From positions 5,208,001-5,272,000 of the forward strand of contig NZ_CP109130.1 of assembly GCF_035917975.1 (NCBI RefSeq): a DNA stretch of 64,000 nucleotides. The letters are read 5' to 3'. Shown piece by piece: positions 1-8,128 of this stretch (its first letter is position 1; each line of letters opens with the position of its first letter). The position numbers and the translations under genes are program-made. Under the pieces are notes generated by a model. That model had not been told where the DNA came from. It saw nothing but the letters and a program-made list of their open reading frames with translations, and made no database searches. This stretch comes from Streptosporangium sp. NBC_01756. Its GTDB lineage: Bacteria; Actinomycetota; Actinomycetes; Streptosporangiales; Streptosporangiaceae.

Positions 1-785
1 TCGTGCCGATGGGCTCCTCCATCACCGCGGCCCTGGAGAAGGGCATGCCCTTCCCGTTCGGCACGGGATGGGTCGAGCGGTACGGCAAGCAGGAGATCTC
101 CCAGTTCCGCGGCGCCGAGCTCATGTGCGAGAAATGGGAGCTCTCGCGCGACGAGCTGGAGCGGTTCGCCTACGAGAGCCACCAGCGGGCGGCCAAGGCC
201 GTCGCGAACGGTTACTTCAAGGACCAGATCGCCCCGATCAACGGCGTCGAGGACGACGAGGGCCCGCGCCCGGACAGCACACTGGAGAAGATGGCGTCGC
301 TGAAGACCCTCAAGGAGGGCGGCCGGATCACGGCGGCGACCTCCTCGCAGATCTCCGACGGCTCCGGGGCGCTGCTGATCGCCTCCGAACAGGCGGTCCG
401 CGACCACGGCCTGACGCCCCGGGCGCGCATCGTCACCCTGGCGCTCACCGGAGACGACCCGGTCTACATGCTGACCGCGCCGATCCCGGCGACCCAGAAG
501 GCGCTGAAGAGGTCCGGTCTGTCCATCGACGACATCGACGTCACCGAGATCAACGAGGCGTTCGCCCCGGTGCCGCTGGCGTGGATCAAGGACATCGGCG
601 CCGACCCGGCCAAGGTCAACCCGAACGGCGGCGCGATCGCCCTGGGCCACCCGCTGGGCGGGACCGGCGCGATCCTGATGACCAAGCTCCTCCACGAGCT
701 GGAGCGCACCGGCGGCAGGTACGGCCTGCAGACGATGTGCGAGGGCGGCGGCCAGGCCAACGTCACGATCATCGAACGGCTCTAG
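1..785 (+). CDS. Thiolase (acetyl-CoA acyltransferase), C-terminal part, truncated by window edge
   Basis: The reading frame is open from the first bases and ends at TAG, so the true start lies outside the window. About 260 residues are visible. They contain the thiolase C-terminal signatures NEAFA, the catalytic-His motif GHPLGGTGA and the second catalytic Cys in MCEGGGQAN. The nucleophilic Cys of the N-terminal half is off the left edge. Family knowledge: thiolases cleave 3-ketoacyl-CoA to acyl-CoA plus acetyl-CoA, or condense acetyl-CoA, using CoA in the cytoplasm. Whether this copy serves beta-oxidation (FadA type) or synthesis cannot be decided from the C-terminus. It converges on the manA gene across a GC-rich hairpin. 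Confidence 0.92.
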   Translation, partial: VPMGSSITAALEKGMPFPFGTGWVERYGKQEISQFRGAELMCEKWELSRDELERFAYESHQRAAKAVANGYFKDQIAPINGVEDDEGPRPDSTLEKMASLKTLKEGGRITAATSSQISDGSGALLIASEQAVRDHGLTPRARIVTLALTGDDPVYMLTAPIPATQKALKRSGLSIDDIDVTEINEAFAPVPLAWIKDIGADPAKVNPNGGAIALGHPLGGTGAILMTKLLHELERTGGRYGLQTMCEGGGQANVTIIERL

Positions 786-794
786 GGCGGCTCT

Positions 795-902
795 GGGGCG
801 GCGCGACCGCCGCCGACCGCCGGGCGGTCCGAGTGGGGCGGCGCGACCGCCGCGATCGCCGGGCGGTCCACTCGGCTCCGCCGCGATCGCCGGGCGGATC
901 CG
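795..902. repeat. Short GC-rich tandem repeat, about 40-nt period
   Basis: Bases 795-830 and 835-869 are near-identical copies beginning GGGGCGGCGCGACCGCCG and ending CGGGCGGTCC. A third partial copy (CCGCGATCGCCGGGCGG) lies near 881-897. The repeat fills the convergent gap between the thiolase and manA. No coding function is evident. Confidence 0.7.
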
Positions 903-918
903 GGCGGACCGCCCGGCG
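888..918. terminator. Hairpin between convergent thiolase and manA
   Basis: CGCCGGGCGG (888-897) pairs perfectly with CCGCCCGGCG (909-918) around an 11-nt loop. There is no T-run on either strand. Its place between two converging genes suggests a bidirectional terminator of the U-less actinobacterial type. Confidence 0.5.
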
Positions 919-924
919 AGGCGG

Positions 925-2019
925 TCACTCCGCCGGCCGGCCGGCCGGCCCCGGCTCGGCGGAGAACACGAGGCCGTGCCCGCCGAGCGTCACCGGCGGA
1001 TGCGCGGCCGGCACGAAGACCGACTCGCCGGCCCGCAGGTCGAGGGCGTCCGCCCGCACCGCGCCCTCGACGCAGAGCAGGATGCGGGGCAGCCCGCCGT
1101 CCAGCCGTACGTCGCCGTCCACGGCCACCCGGCGGAGCCGGAACTCCGGCGACGGTGTGGCGTACACGCCGTCGCACGCCTCGACCGGCAGCGGCTCCGC
1201 GGCCGGGTCGGTGACGCGCAGGAGCTCCGCCACGTCGACCGGTTTCGCGGTGAGACCGGCCCGCACGACGTTGTCGGAGCTGCCCATGATCTCCACGCCG
1301 AACCCCTGGAGGTAGCAGTGGAGCACCCCCGCGCCGAGGAAGAGCGCCTGCCCCGGAGCCAGCTCGTGCCGCTGCAGCAGGAGCGGGGCCAGGCAGGCGG
1401 GATCGCCGGGATAACGCCGTGCCAGCCGTACGACCAGGTCGTAGTCGGGGTGGTGCACGGCTGAGGCGGCCCAGACGGCCTGCTCGATCGCCGCACCGCG
1501 GTCGAGGAGCGCGTGCAGAGCGTCCAGGAGGGCGCCGGCCTCCAGTAGCGACACGACGTCCTTCAACGCCGGCACCCCCAGCCGGCCGAGGAGCATCGTG
1601 GCCTGCCCGGGGGAGCGGAAACCGGCCAGCGCGCTGAACGGGGTGAGCGCGCACACCAGCTCGGGCTTAGGCCAGGGGTCGCCGTAGACGCCCCTGGCGT
1701 GACCGTCGGCGGCTTGCTCGGCGGACGGGTGCACCTGGAGGGAGAGCGGCTGGGCGACGGCGATGAGCTTCATCAGGTACGGCAGCCGCTCGCCGTGCCG
1801 GGCGACGGTCTCCGGGCCGAGCTGCCCGAGCGGATCCGCGCCGACGACGTCGGCCAGCGAGCGGCCGTCCCCGGCGAGCAGCGAAGGCCCGGCGGGATGG
1901 GTGCCGAACCACATCTCGGCCTCGGGGCCCGGTGAGGGGATGGGCCGGCCGGTGAGGGCGGCGATGTCGGTACGGGATCCCCAGGCGTAGTCCTTGACGG
2001 GATTGGTCAGAGGCTGCAC
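925..2019 (-). CDS. manA: Mannose-6-phosphate isomerase, class I
   Basis: Zinc enzyme interconverting mannose-6-phosphate and fructose-6-phosphate in the cytoplasm. Type I PMI features are visible: the N-terminal NPVKDYAWGS, WFGTHP, the zinc-site LQVHP, the Glu of PKPELVCAL, the metal His in GAGVLHCY and the active-site segment GSSDNVVRAGLTAK. The length of 364 residues fits the family. I chose the GTG at 2019 because AAGGAA precedes it by about 6 nt and it places the protein start next to the conserved LTNPVKDYAWGS. ATGs at 2076 and 2085 are in frame but would add residues unlike the family. It lies directly downstream of the ROK kinase on the same strand (88-nt gap), and supplies the last step of the proposed mannoside pathway. 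Confidence 0.9.
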   Translation of the reverse strand: MQPLTNPVKDYAWGSRTDIAALTGRPIPSPGPEAEMWFGTHPAGPSLLAGDGRSLADVVGADPLGQLGPETVARHGERLPYLMKLIAVAQPLSLQVHPSAEQAADGHARGVYGDPWPKPELVCALTPFSALAGFRSPGQATMLLGRLGVPALKDVVSLLEAGALLDALHALLDRGAAIEQAVWAASAVHHPDYDLVVRLARRYPGDPACLAPLLLQRHELAPGQALFLGAGVLHCYLQGFGVEIMGSSDNVVRAGLTAKPVDVAELLRVTDPAAEPLPVEACDGVYATPSPEFRLRRVAVDGDVRLDGGLPRILLCVEGAVRADALDLRAGESVFVPAAHPPVTLGGHGLVFSAEPGPAGRPAE

Positions 2020-2107
2020 GCGAGTTCCTTGTCCGGATGCCGCCGCTGACGGTGCGGCGCCCACATCCTTGGTCATTGGAATCATTCCGGCGCGGAGGTC
2101 CCGGGGC

Positions 2108-3073
2108 TCAGCCCGGGGAAGGGACGCGGCCCGGCGCTCCTCGCTCCGGTACCAGTGTTTCAGTCGGCCCGGTGTCCCGGTGCAGGACCAGGGCCGCGGC
2201 GCCGAGCAGGCCGGCGTCGCGGCCGAGGGAGGTGGGGGTGACGCGCAGCCGCCGCAGGAAGCCGAGTCCGGCGTTCGCCTCGACGGCCTCCCTGAGCGGG
2301 TCGAACAGGACCGCCCCCGCGGCGGCCACGCCCCCGCCGATGACGACGTGGTCGAGATCGAACAGGGCGGACGTGGTGAGGACGGCGGCGGCCAGCGTGC
2401 CGGCGGCGCGCCGGAAGGCCCGGCGGGCGACGGCGTCGCCGGAGTCGGCGTCCCCGGCCAGCGCCTTGGCGTCGTCGCCGGTCCAGCCGTTCGCCCGGGC
2501 CCAGCGGACCATGCTCGGGCCGCTGGCCACGGTCTCGACGCATCCGACGGCGCCGCAGGGGCACCGGTCACCGTTCGCGTCGGCGACGATGTGACCGATG
2601 TGCCCGGCGTTGCCGGTCGGGCCGAGGTACGGCAGGCCGTCGAGGACGAGGCCGCCGCCCACGCCGGTGGAGACGACCACGCCCAGCACCGCCCCGGACG
2701 GCCGCCCCTCCGGCAGCCCGAGCCACCACTCGCCCAGCGCCATGCACTGGGCGTCGCCCGCCAGCCGGACGGGCCGTCCGGGCAGCATCCGCTCAACCGC
2801 CCCGACCAGCGGGAAGTCCCGCCAGCTCGGGATGTTGACCGGGCTGACCGTCCCCGCGCGCGGGTCCAGTGGGCCCGCCGACCCTATTCCGACGCCGGTC
2901 AGCCGGTCGGCGCCCACCTCGCCGGTGATCCGGCCGACCACCTCCAGCAGCACCTCCTCCGCACCGTCGCGCCCGCGCAGCGGCACCTCGGCGCGGGCCC
3001 GTATCGCCCCGTCGGCCTCGACGGCCGCTGCCGCGAACTTGGTGCCGCCGATGTCCACGGCCAGCACGGTCAC
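2108..3073 (-). CDS. ROK-family sugar kinase, predicted mannokinase/glucokinase
   Basis: 321 residues, GTG start with AAAGGATGG upstream. ROK hallmarks are the N-terminal phosphate-binding DIGGTK (residues 7-12), the catalytic Asp in LAGDAQCMALGE, the sugar-contact segment TGNAGHIGH and the zinc motif CPCGAVGCVE. ROK proteins with these features phosphorylate hexoses with ATP. There is no N-terminal helix-turn-helix, so this is a kinase and not a ROK repressor. Because it lies between a beta-mannosidase and a mannose-6-phosphate isomerase, mannose is the likely substrate. The sequence alone would equally allow glucose or fructose. Confidence 0.88.
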   Translation of the reverse strand: MTVLAVDIGGTKFAAAAVEADGAIRARAEVPLRGRDGAEEVLLEVVGRITGEVGADRLTGVGIGSAGPLDPRAGTVSPVNIPSWRDFPLVGAVERMLPGRPVRLAGDAQCMALGEWWLGLPEGRPSGAVLGVVVSTGVGGGLVLDGLPYLGPTGNAGHIGHIVADANGDRCPCGAVGCVETVASGPSMVRWARANGWTGDDAKALAGDADSGDAVARRAFRRAAGTLAAAVLTTSALFDLDHVVIGGGVAAAGAVLFDPLREAVEANAGLGFLRRLRVTPTSLGRDAGLLGAAALVLHRDTGPTETLVPERGAPGRVPSPG

Positions 3074-3116
3074 TGGGGCACCATCCTTTCGGTGAGCGTC
3101 GATACGGTGCTTGCCG

Positions 3117-5495
3117 TCATGGCCGGACCTCGTTCACGCACCGCAGCACCGGGGCGCTGACCAGGGCGGCCGGGTCGAGCTCCCGGTCCGTGGCGACGTG
3201 GAAGGCGGCACTCTGCCCGGGGAGCAGGGTGCGGAGCATGTCGTCGACCGAGGCGGCCGGGTCGAGCCGGTCGGGGAAGAGAGCGAGTTCGCGTACGACG
3301 GTTGCAGCGGTCACGGTGACAAGGTAGCCGCCCGGTACGGCATCGGCACGGGCGGTGTAGCGGGCGGCCGGGAAGGCGACCCGGGTGTCCTCCTCGAAGA
3401 AGGAGACGACCTGCTGCTCGCCCAGCCGCACGGCCAGCAGTTCGGCCGCCGGGTCGGCCGGGGTCCGCACCCCGGGGGGAAGGGCGATCCGCGTCACCGT
3501 ACGGGCCGCCGCCTCGACCGCGACGATCTCCTTGGCCAGCGGCTCACCGCCCAGGCTCTGCCGTACCAGGGACAGCTCGCCCCGCCACGGTTCGGCGCTG
3601 TCGTTGACCACCGCGACCGCGCCGTCCTGGACGGTGAGCAACCGGTCGGCGTAGACGCGGCGCAGGGCGTACCACAGGGGTTTGCGCCGGCCGTCGCCGT
3701 CGACCGCCGCCCAGGAGGTGACCGGCCAGCAGTCGTTGAGCTGCCAGACGATCGTGCCCATGCAGTGCGGTGCCAGCGCCCGGAACCGTTCGATGCCGTA
3801 GGCGACCGCCCGTGCCTGGTTGAGCTGGGTCAGGTAGTGCCAGTCGTCGAAGGTCTGCGGCCGGGGCAGATGGTCGCCGAGGCCGCGCAGCAGCTTGAGG
3901 TTGCCGTCGGCGGCCTTCTGGTGGTGGAGCACGAGCGGGGAATCGGGCGCGAGGTCGCCGCTGACGGCCCGGCGCAGGGTGGCGTGCGCGGGCGGACCCT
4001 GGAAACCGAACTCGGCGACGAACCGGGGCGTGTAGGCCGCGTAGCGGCGGTAGTCCTCGCGGTTCCAGACGTCCCAGATGTGGACGGTGCCGGCGGCCGG
4101 GTCGTTGGGCGGCAGGTCCGGGGCTCCGGAGTAGGGGCTGCCCGGCACGTAGGGGCGGGTGGGGTCGAGCTCGGCGACGATCGAGGGCAGCAGGTCGTAG
4201 TAGAAGCCGGAACCCCAGCTCCGTCCCGCCAGTTCCTCCCGCCAGCCCCAGTCGGCGTGGCCCTCGATGTTCTCGTTGTTGCCGCACCAGAGCACCAGGC
4301 TGGGGTGGACGGCCAGCCGGGTCACGTTCTCGCGGGCCTCGGCCGTGACCTCCGAGCGGAACGGCTCCTCCTCCGGGTAGGCGGCGCAGGCGAAGGGGAA
4401 GTCCTGCCAGACCAGCAGACCGAGCTCGTCGGCCAGGTCGTAGAAGTCGTCGCTCTCGTACAGGCCGCCGCCCCAGACCCGGAGCAGGTTGACGTTCGCC
4501 CCCGTCGCCTGGGCGAACCGCTCGCCCAGGCGGTCACGGGTGATCCGGGCGGGGAAGCAGTCGTCGGGGATCCAGTTGACCCCGCGGACGAACACCGGCA
4601 CGCCGTTGACGGCGAGGGTGAACGCCTCGCGGTCCAGGTCGACCGTGCGGAAGCCGATTCGCCCGCGCCACTCCTCTTCGCCCAGGCGCACGGTGAGGTC
4701 GTAACGGGTCTGCCCGCCGTAGCCCCGGGGCCACCACAGCTCCGGCTCCGGCACGGCGAGGGTCAGCACGGCCTCCCGCTGCCCGGCGGCGAGCCGTACC
4801 TCCGTGCGGGCACCCGCCGCCTCGGCGGTCAGCGTGAGGGGCGCCTCGGTGGTGCGCTCGACCCTGACATGCGCCTGCACCCGGCCGTCCGGCCCGTCCA
4901 CGGTCACCACGGGACGCACCTCCGCCAGCCGCGCGCCGCTCCAGCTCTCCAGCCCGATCGGCCGCCAGATACCCGAGGTGACCAGGGTCGGCCCCCAGTC
5001 CCAGCCGAAGTTGCAGGCCATCTTCCGGATGAACTGGTACGGCTCGTCGTAGGCCCCCGGGCGGTCCCCCAGGGCGGCCCGCCGCGCCTCGGCGTAGGCG
5101 TAGGGGGAGTCGAAGAGCACGGTGAGGGTGTTGTCGCCCTCGCGCAGCAGATGCCGGACCGGGAAGCGGTACCGGCGGTGCTGGTTGGCCGTGACCGCGA
5201 CCTGCACGCCGTTGAGGACGACGGTGGCGGCGGTGTCGAGACCCTGGCAGACCAGGTCGGTACGGTCGTGCCCGTCCGCGGTCCAGCCGAAGGTGGTCGC
5301 GTAGGCCCACCGGGTGCGGCCGATCCAGCCGAGCCGGGTCTCGTTGTCCTCCAGATAGGGGTCGTCGATGAGCCCGGCGGCCATCAGGTCGGTGTGCACG
5401 CAGCCGGGGACGGTGGCGGCGACGCCGGCGATCCGGACGTCCTCCGAGACGGCGGCCACGGTCCAGCCGTCGTGCAGCGGACGGTAGGTGCTCAA
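3117..5495 (-). CDS. Beta-mannosidase, glycoside hydrolase family 2
   Basis: 792 residues, close to the usual size of GH2 beta-mannosidases. The acid/base Glu is in WCGNNENIEGH (about residue 407) and the nucleophile Glu in RFVAEFGFQG (about residue 494), inside the TIM barrel that follows two beta-sandwich domains. The start is TTG at 5495, preceded by AAGGAG at 6 nt; it begins MSTYRPLHDGW. There is no signal peptide, so it should hydrolyse imported short beta-mannosides in the cytoplasm. It is the first gene of a minus-strand set with the ROK kinase (43-nt gap) and manA, and is divergent from a LacI regulator with a candidate operator in between. Beta-glucuronidase or galactosidase activity is less likely. 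Confidence 0.92.
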   Translation of the reverse strand: MSTYRPLHDGWTVAAVSEDVRIAGVAATVPGCVHTDLMAAGLIDDPYLEDNETRLGWIGRTRWAYATTFGWTADGHDRTDLVCQGLDTAATVVLNGVQVAVTANQHRRYRFPVRHLLREGDNTLTVLFDSPYAYAEARRAALGDRPGAYDEPYQFIRKMACNFGWDWGPTLVTSGIWRPIGLESWSGARLAEVRPVVTVDGPDGRVQAHVRVERTTEAPLTLTAEAAGARTEVRLAAGQREAVLTLAVPEPELWWPRGYGGQTRYDLTVRLGEEEWRGRIGFRTVDLDREAFTLAVNGVPVFVRGVNWIPDDCFPARITRDRLGERFAQATGANVNLLRVWGGGLYESDDFYDLADELGLLVWQDFPFACAAYPEEEPFRSEVTAEARENVTRLAVHPSLVLWCGNNENIEGHADWGWREELAGRSWGSGFYYDLLPSIVAELDPTRPYVPGSPYSGAPDLPPNDPAAGTVHIWDVWNREDYRRYAAYTPRFVAEFGFQGPPAHATLRRAVSGDLAPDSPLVLHHQKAADGNLKLLRGLGDHLPRPQTFDDWHYLTQLNQARAVAYGIERFRALAPHCMGTIVWQLNDCWPVTSWAAVDGDGRRKPLWYALRRVYADRLLTVQDGAVAVVNDSAEPWRGELSLVRQSLGGEPLAKEIVAVEAAARTVTRIALPPGVRTPADPAAELLAVRLGEQQVVSFFEEDTRVAFPAARYTARADAVPGGYLVTVTAATVVRELALFPDRLDPAASVDDMLRTLLPGQSAAFHVATDRELDPAALVSAPVLRCVNEVRP

Positions 5496-5552
5496 ATGGT
5501 TCTCCTTGGTGAGGCCGGCCGGCCGCGTGCCGTCCGCGGATGGGCGGATTTG

Positions 5553-5566
5553 CTTAACCGAGTAAG
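5553..5566. promoter_or_regulatory. Candidate LacI-family operator upstream of beta-mannosidase
   Basis: CTTAACCGAGTAAG is an imperfect palindrome (CTTA-nn-CG-nn-TAAG) with the central CG typical of LacI-family sites. It lies 58 nt upstream of the beta-mannosidase start in the divergent intergenic region. It shares TAACCG with the second candidate site at 5719. Confidence 0.45.
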
Positions 5567-5720
5567 TGAGCAGACCGTACGGCGCGCTGACATCGATGTC
5601 AACGACCTGCCCCGCCGCCCCGGCCGGGTCTCCGGCGCGGTCCTCGCCAAAGGGGCGGAGAACTGCGACGACGCGCTTCCGTGCGGGCGCGTAGTAAAGT
5701 ACGCGGCGAGGCAGGAAAAT

Positions 5721-5728
5721 AACCGGTT
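5721..5728. promoter_or_regulatory. Candidate autoregulatory operator before lacI-type gene
   Basis: The palindrome AACCGGTT, preceded by AAAAT, is the core seen in many LacI-family operators. It sits 15 nt before the regulator's GTG start, where binding would block its own transcription or initiation. Confidence 0.4.
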
Positions 5729-5743
5729 CAGCAAGGGGGGTCC

Positions 5744-6769
5744 GTGAAGCGGCCGACGATTGCGGACATCGCCCGGCGGGCGGGCGTCTCGAAGGTGGCG
5801 GTCTCCTACGCGCTGAACGACCGTCCCGGAGTGTCGGAGACGACGCGCGCCGCCATCAAGGTCATCGCGGCGGAGATCGGCTGGCGTCCCAACAGCGCGG
5901 CGCGGGCGCTCAACGGGGCGCAGGCGCACACCGTCGGCCTGGCCCTGTGCCGCCCGGCGCGGATCCTCGGCATGGAGCCGTTCTTCATGGAGCTGATCAG
6001 CGGAATGGAGAGCGAGCTGTCGGCCCGGTCCTACGCGCTGATGCTGCAGGTGGTCGCCGACCAGGAGCAGGAGGTGGAGGTCTACCGGCGCTGGTGGGGC
6101 GAGGGCCGGGTGGATGGCGCGATCCTCGTCGACCTGCACTTCGCCGACCCCAGGGTGGCCGCGATGGAGGAGCTGGGCATGCCGGCGGTCGTCATCGGGC
6201 ACCCGTCGGAGTCGGGCTCGCTCACCCCCGTCTGGTCCGACGACGCCGCCGCCGTGCGCGAGACCGTCGAATACCTCGCGGCGCTCGGCCACCGGAGCAT
6301 CGCCAGAGTCGCCGGGCTGCCCAGGCTCGTCCACACCGTGCTGCGGGACCGGGCCTTCACCGCCGTGTGCGAGGATCTCCGGCTGCCCGGCCACACCATC
6401 GTGCACACCGACTACACCGGCGAGGAGGGCGCCCGCGCCACCCGGCGCCTGCTCAGCTCCCCCGGCAGGCCGACCGCGATCGTCTACGACAACGACATCA
6501 TGGCGGTGGCGGGGCTGTCGGTCGCCCAGGAGATGCGGTTCGAGGTGCCCGCCGACCTGTCCATCGTGGCCTGGGACGACTCACCGCTCTCCCAGGTCGT
6601 GCGGCCCTCCCTGACCGCGCTCAGCCGTGACATCCCCGCCTACGGCGCCCACGCCGCCCGCAGCCTGCTCTCCCTGATCGCCGGTGAACACGTCCCCGGC
6701 GTCGAGGACGAAGCGGCCAGGCTCACGCCGCGCGGCAGCACGGGCGCCCCGGCGCGGTCCCGGACGTAG
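5744..6769 (+). CDS. LacI-family transcriptional regulator
   Basis: 341 residues from a GTG start. Residues 4-50 form the LacI helix-turn-helix and hinge (TIADIARRAGVSKVAVSYAL, then the RPNSAARAL hinge helix). A periplasmic-binding-protein-like sugar-sensing domain follows, with typical segments such as SDDAAAVRETVEYL and IVYDNDIMAVAGL. It is divergent from the beta-mannosidase operon, with two palindromes in the intergenic region, so it probably represses the mannoside genes until a mannose-containing effector binds. The effector is an inference from neighbourhood. The C-terminus is short and basic and is followed by a gap holding a small minus-strand gene. Confidence 0.92.
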   Translation: MKRPTIADIARRAGVSKVAVSYALNDRPGVSETTRAAIKVIAAEIGWRPNSAARALNGAQAHTVGLALCRPARILGMEPFFMELISGMESELSARSYALMLQVVADQEQEVEVYRRWWGEGRVDGAILVDLHFADPRVAAMEELGMPAVVIGHPSESGSLTPVWSDDAAAVRETVEYLAALGHRSIARVAGLPRLVHTVLRDRAFTAVCEDLRLPGHTIVHTDYTGEEGARATRRLLSSPGRPTAIVYDNDIMAVAGLSVAQEMRFEVPADLSIVAWDDSPLSQVVRPSLTALSRDIPAYGAHAARSLLSLIAGEHVPGVEDEAARLTPRGSTGAPARSRT

Positions 6770-6823
6770 GCCCGTGTCCGGGTGGTGACGGACCCGGGCC
6801 GCAACGTCCGGGCGTCCGTTCGC

Positions 6824-6991
6824 TCAGCGGCCGCCCTTGCCGGGGATCCGGCGCGGCTGCTGGGTGGGCCGCACCGGCATGTGCGGCATCGGCACGTGCC
6901 GGGGCCCGGCCGGGGGAAGGTTCCGCTCGGGCAGCGGAGTACGGGGTGCGGTGGTCTTACCGTTTCGCTTCTTACCAGCGTGAATTCGCAT
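6824..6991 (-). CDS. Small basic proline/arginine-rich protein (55 aa), unknown
   Basis: A 55-codon frame too short for most gene lists. It starts ATG at 6991 with a strong AAGGAG 5 nt upstream and ends TGA at 6824. The product begins MRIHAGKKRNGKTT and continues with many Pro, Arg and His residues (PPAGPRHVPMPHMPVRP) to IPGKGGR. It has no Cys, signal peptide or membrane segment and would be strongly cationic and disordered. I do not recognise the family. The strong ribosome-binding site and a start in a less GC-rich patch (GAATTCGCATATG) argue that it is real. A nucleic-acid-binding role is possible but only a guess. Confidence 0.6.
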   Translation of the reverse strand: MRIHAGKKRNGKTTAPRTPLPERNLPPAGPRHVPMPHMPVRPTQQPRRIPGKGGR

Positions 6992-7279
6992 ATGGACTCC
7001 TTGGGAATGATGACGACGCGGTCGAATGCCGTGCCGGAGACTCAGCTGCCGCGTCAGACGGACAGGGCCAGAGGGCTGAGTGTGCGGGCGGACCAGTCAG
7101 GACTGATCGACGCCGGCTCCTAGGAGTTGATCCACATGCGATGACCGTACGGCGGCCGGATCGGAGGCCGCAACCCATTTATCACCACGCGCCGCGCCGG
7201 GACCGTCGGAAGGCCGGGACCCTCGGAAGAGGGGCCCGGGAGTTCAGAAGAGCCGCCGGCCAGGGCGGGCCGTATGCCG

Positions 7280-8011
7280 CTACCGCGGGACGCGGGCCAC
7301 GCAGAAGACGGTCTGGCCGAAGGGCGGGCGGATGAAGCGCTCGATGAAACGGGTGGTGGGGACCACCGTACGATCGTAGATCTTGACCAGGCGGGGGTCG
7401 GGGTAGCCGACGCCACCGCGGCGGACGGCGGCCCACCACGCGATCCCGCCGAGGAAGTTGATCGGCTTGAGCACGTCGATGTCCAGGCCCGCCTTGGAGA
7501 CCGTGCCGCGCAGGGTGGCGGGGGTGTAACGGGTGACGTGGCCGACCTTGCGGTCGAAGTCTCCGTAGAGCTGCATGTAGCCGGGGACCCAGATGATGAT
7601 CCGCCCGCCCGGGGCGGTGACCTTGGCGAGGGAGCGCAGGGCCTCGACGTCCTCCTCGATGTGCTCCAGGACATTCATCATCACGACCGTGTCGACCTTC
7701 TCGCCGATCGGGATGTCGGTCGGCAGACCGAACTGCAGCACGTCGATGTCGTCGCGGCCGGTGAAGCGCTTCTTGAGCTGGTCCACGCAGTAGGGGTCGA
7801 AGTCGCTGACCACCAGCCGGTCCAGGCGAGGCAGGAACGCCTCGGCGAAGTGGCCCAGGCCGGAGCCGATCTCCAGCATGGAGCGGCCCACGTGCGGGGC
7901 GACCATGTCGAGCTCGTACTGCCGGTAGTTCTTGGCCTCGTCCCCACCCAGGTGGTTCTCCAGGGCCTCGTCGCCGGCCGCGGGTTGCACTACGCGGTCA
8001 TACCCAGACAT
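7280..8011 (-). CDS. Class I SAM-dependent methyltransferase
   Basis: 243 residues, ATG start at 8011. The SAM-binding motif I is LEIGSGLGHF (residues 46-55). The motif II acidic residue is in VVSDFDPYC, and the motif IV region contains MMNVLEHIEED. The pattern resembles UbiE/Methyltransf_11-type enzymes. The C-terminal third (PINFLGGIAWW through FIRPPFGQ) is longer and more hydrophobic than the minimal fold, which suggests a glycan or lipid-linked acceptor, as seen in sugar methyltransferases near glycosyltransferases. No such neighbour is present, so the substrate is unknown. It is divergent from the ATPase gene at 8129. Confidence 0.85.
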   Translation of the reverse strand: MSGYDRVVQPAAGDEALENHLGGDEAKNYRQYELDMVAPHVGRSMLEIGSGLGHFAEAFLPRLDRLVVSDFDPYCVDQLKKRFTGRDDIDVLQFGLPTDIPIGEKVDTVVMMNVLEHIEEDVEALRSLAKVTAPGGRIIIWVPGYMQLYGDFDRKVGHVTRYTPATLRGTVSKAGLDIDVLKPINFLGGIAWWAAVRRGGVGYPDPRLVKIYDRTVVPTTRFIERFIRPPFGQTVFCVARVPR

Positions 8012-8128
8012 GCGGTTCCGTCCAGATCGATAACAGAAAGCCGTGGCGCGGGGCCACGGCTGCGGACAGGCAGAGTCTAGTCGCCGTTCCCCGGGAGCGA
8101 CCCCCGGAACGGGGCTTGGCGGCCTACC

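Noticed and set aside
931-947. CCGG-repeat run at the 3' end of manA as a regulatory repeat
   Set aside because: It falls inside the coding sequence for the C-terminal residues and is explained by base composition.
3111-5747. Very long open frame (878 codons) on the plus strand opposite the beta-mannosidase
   Set aside because: It is the antisense shadow of a high-GC gene; its translation is Gly/Arg/Val-rich without family motifs, while the minus strand encodes an intact GH2 enzyme.
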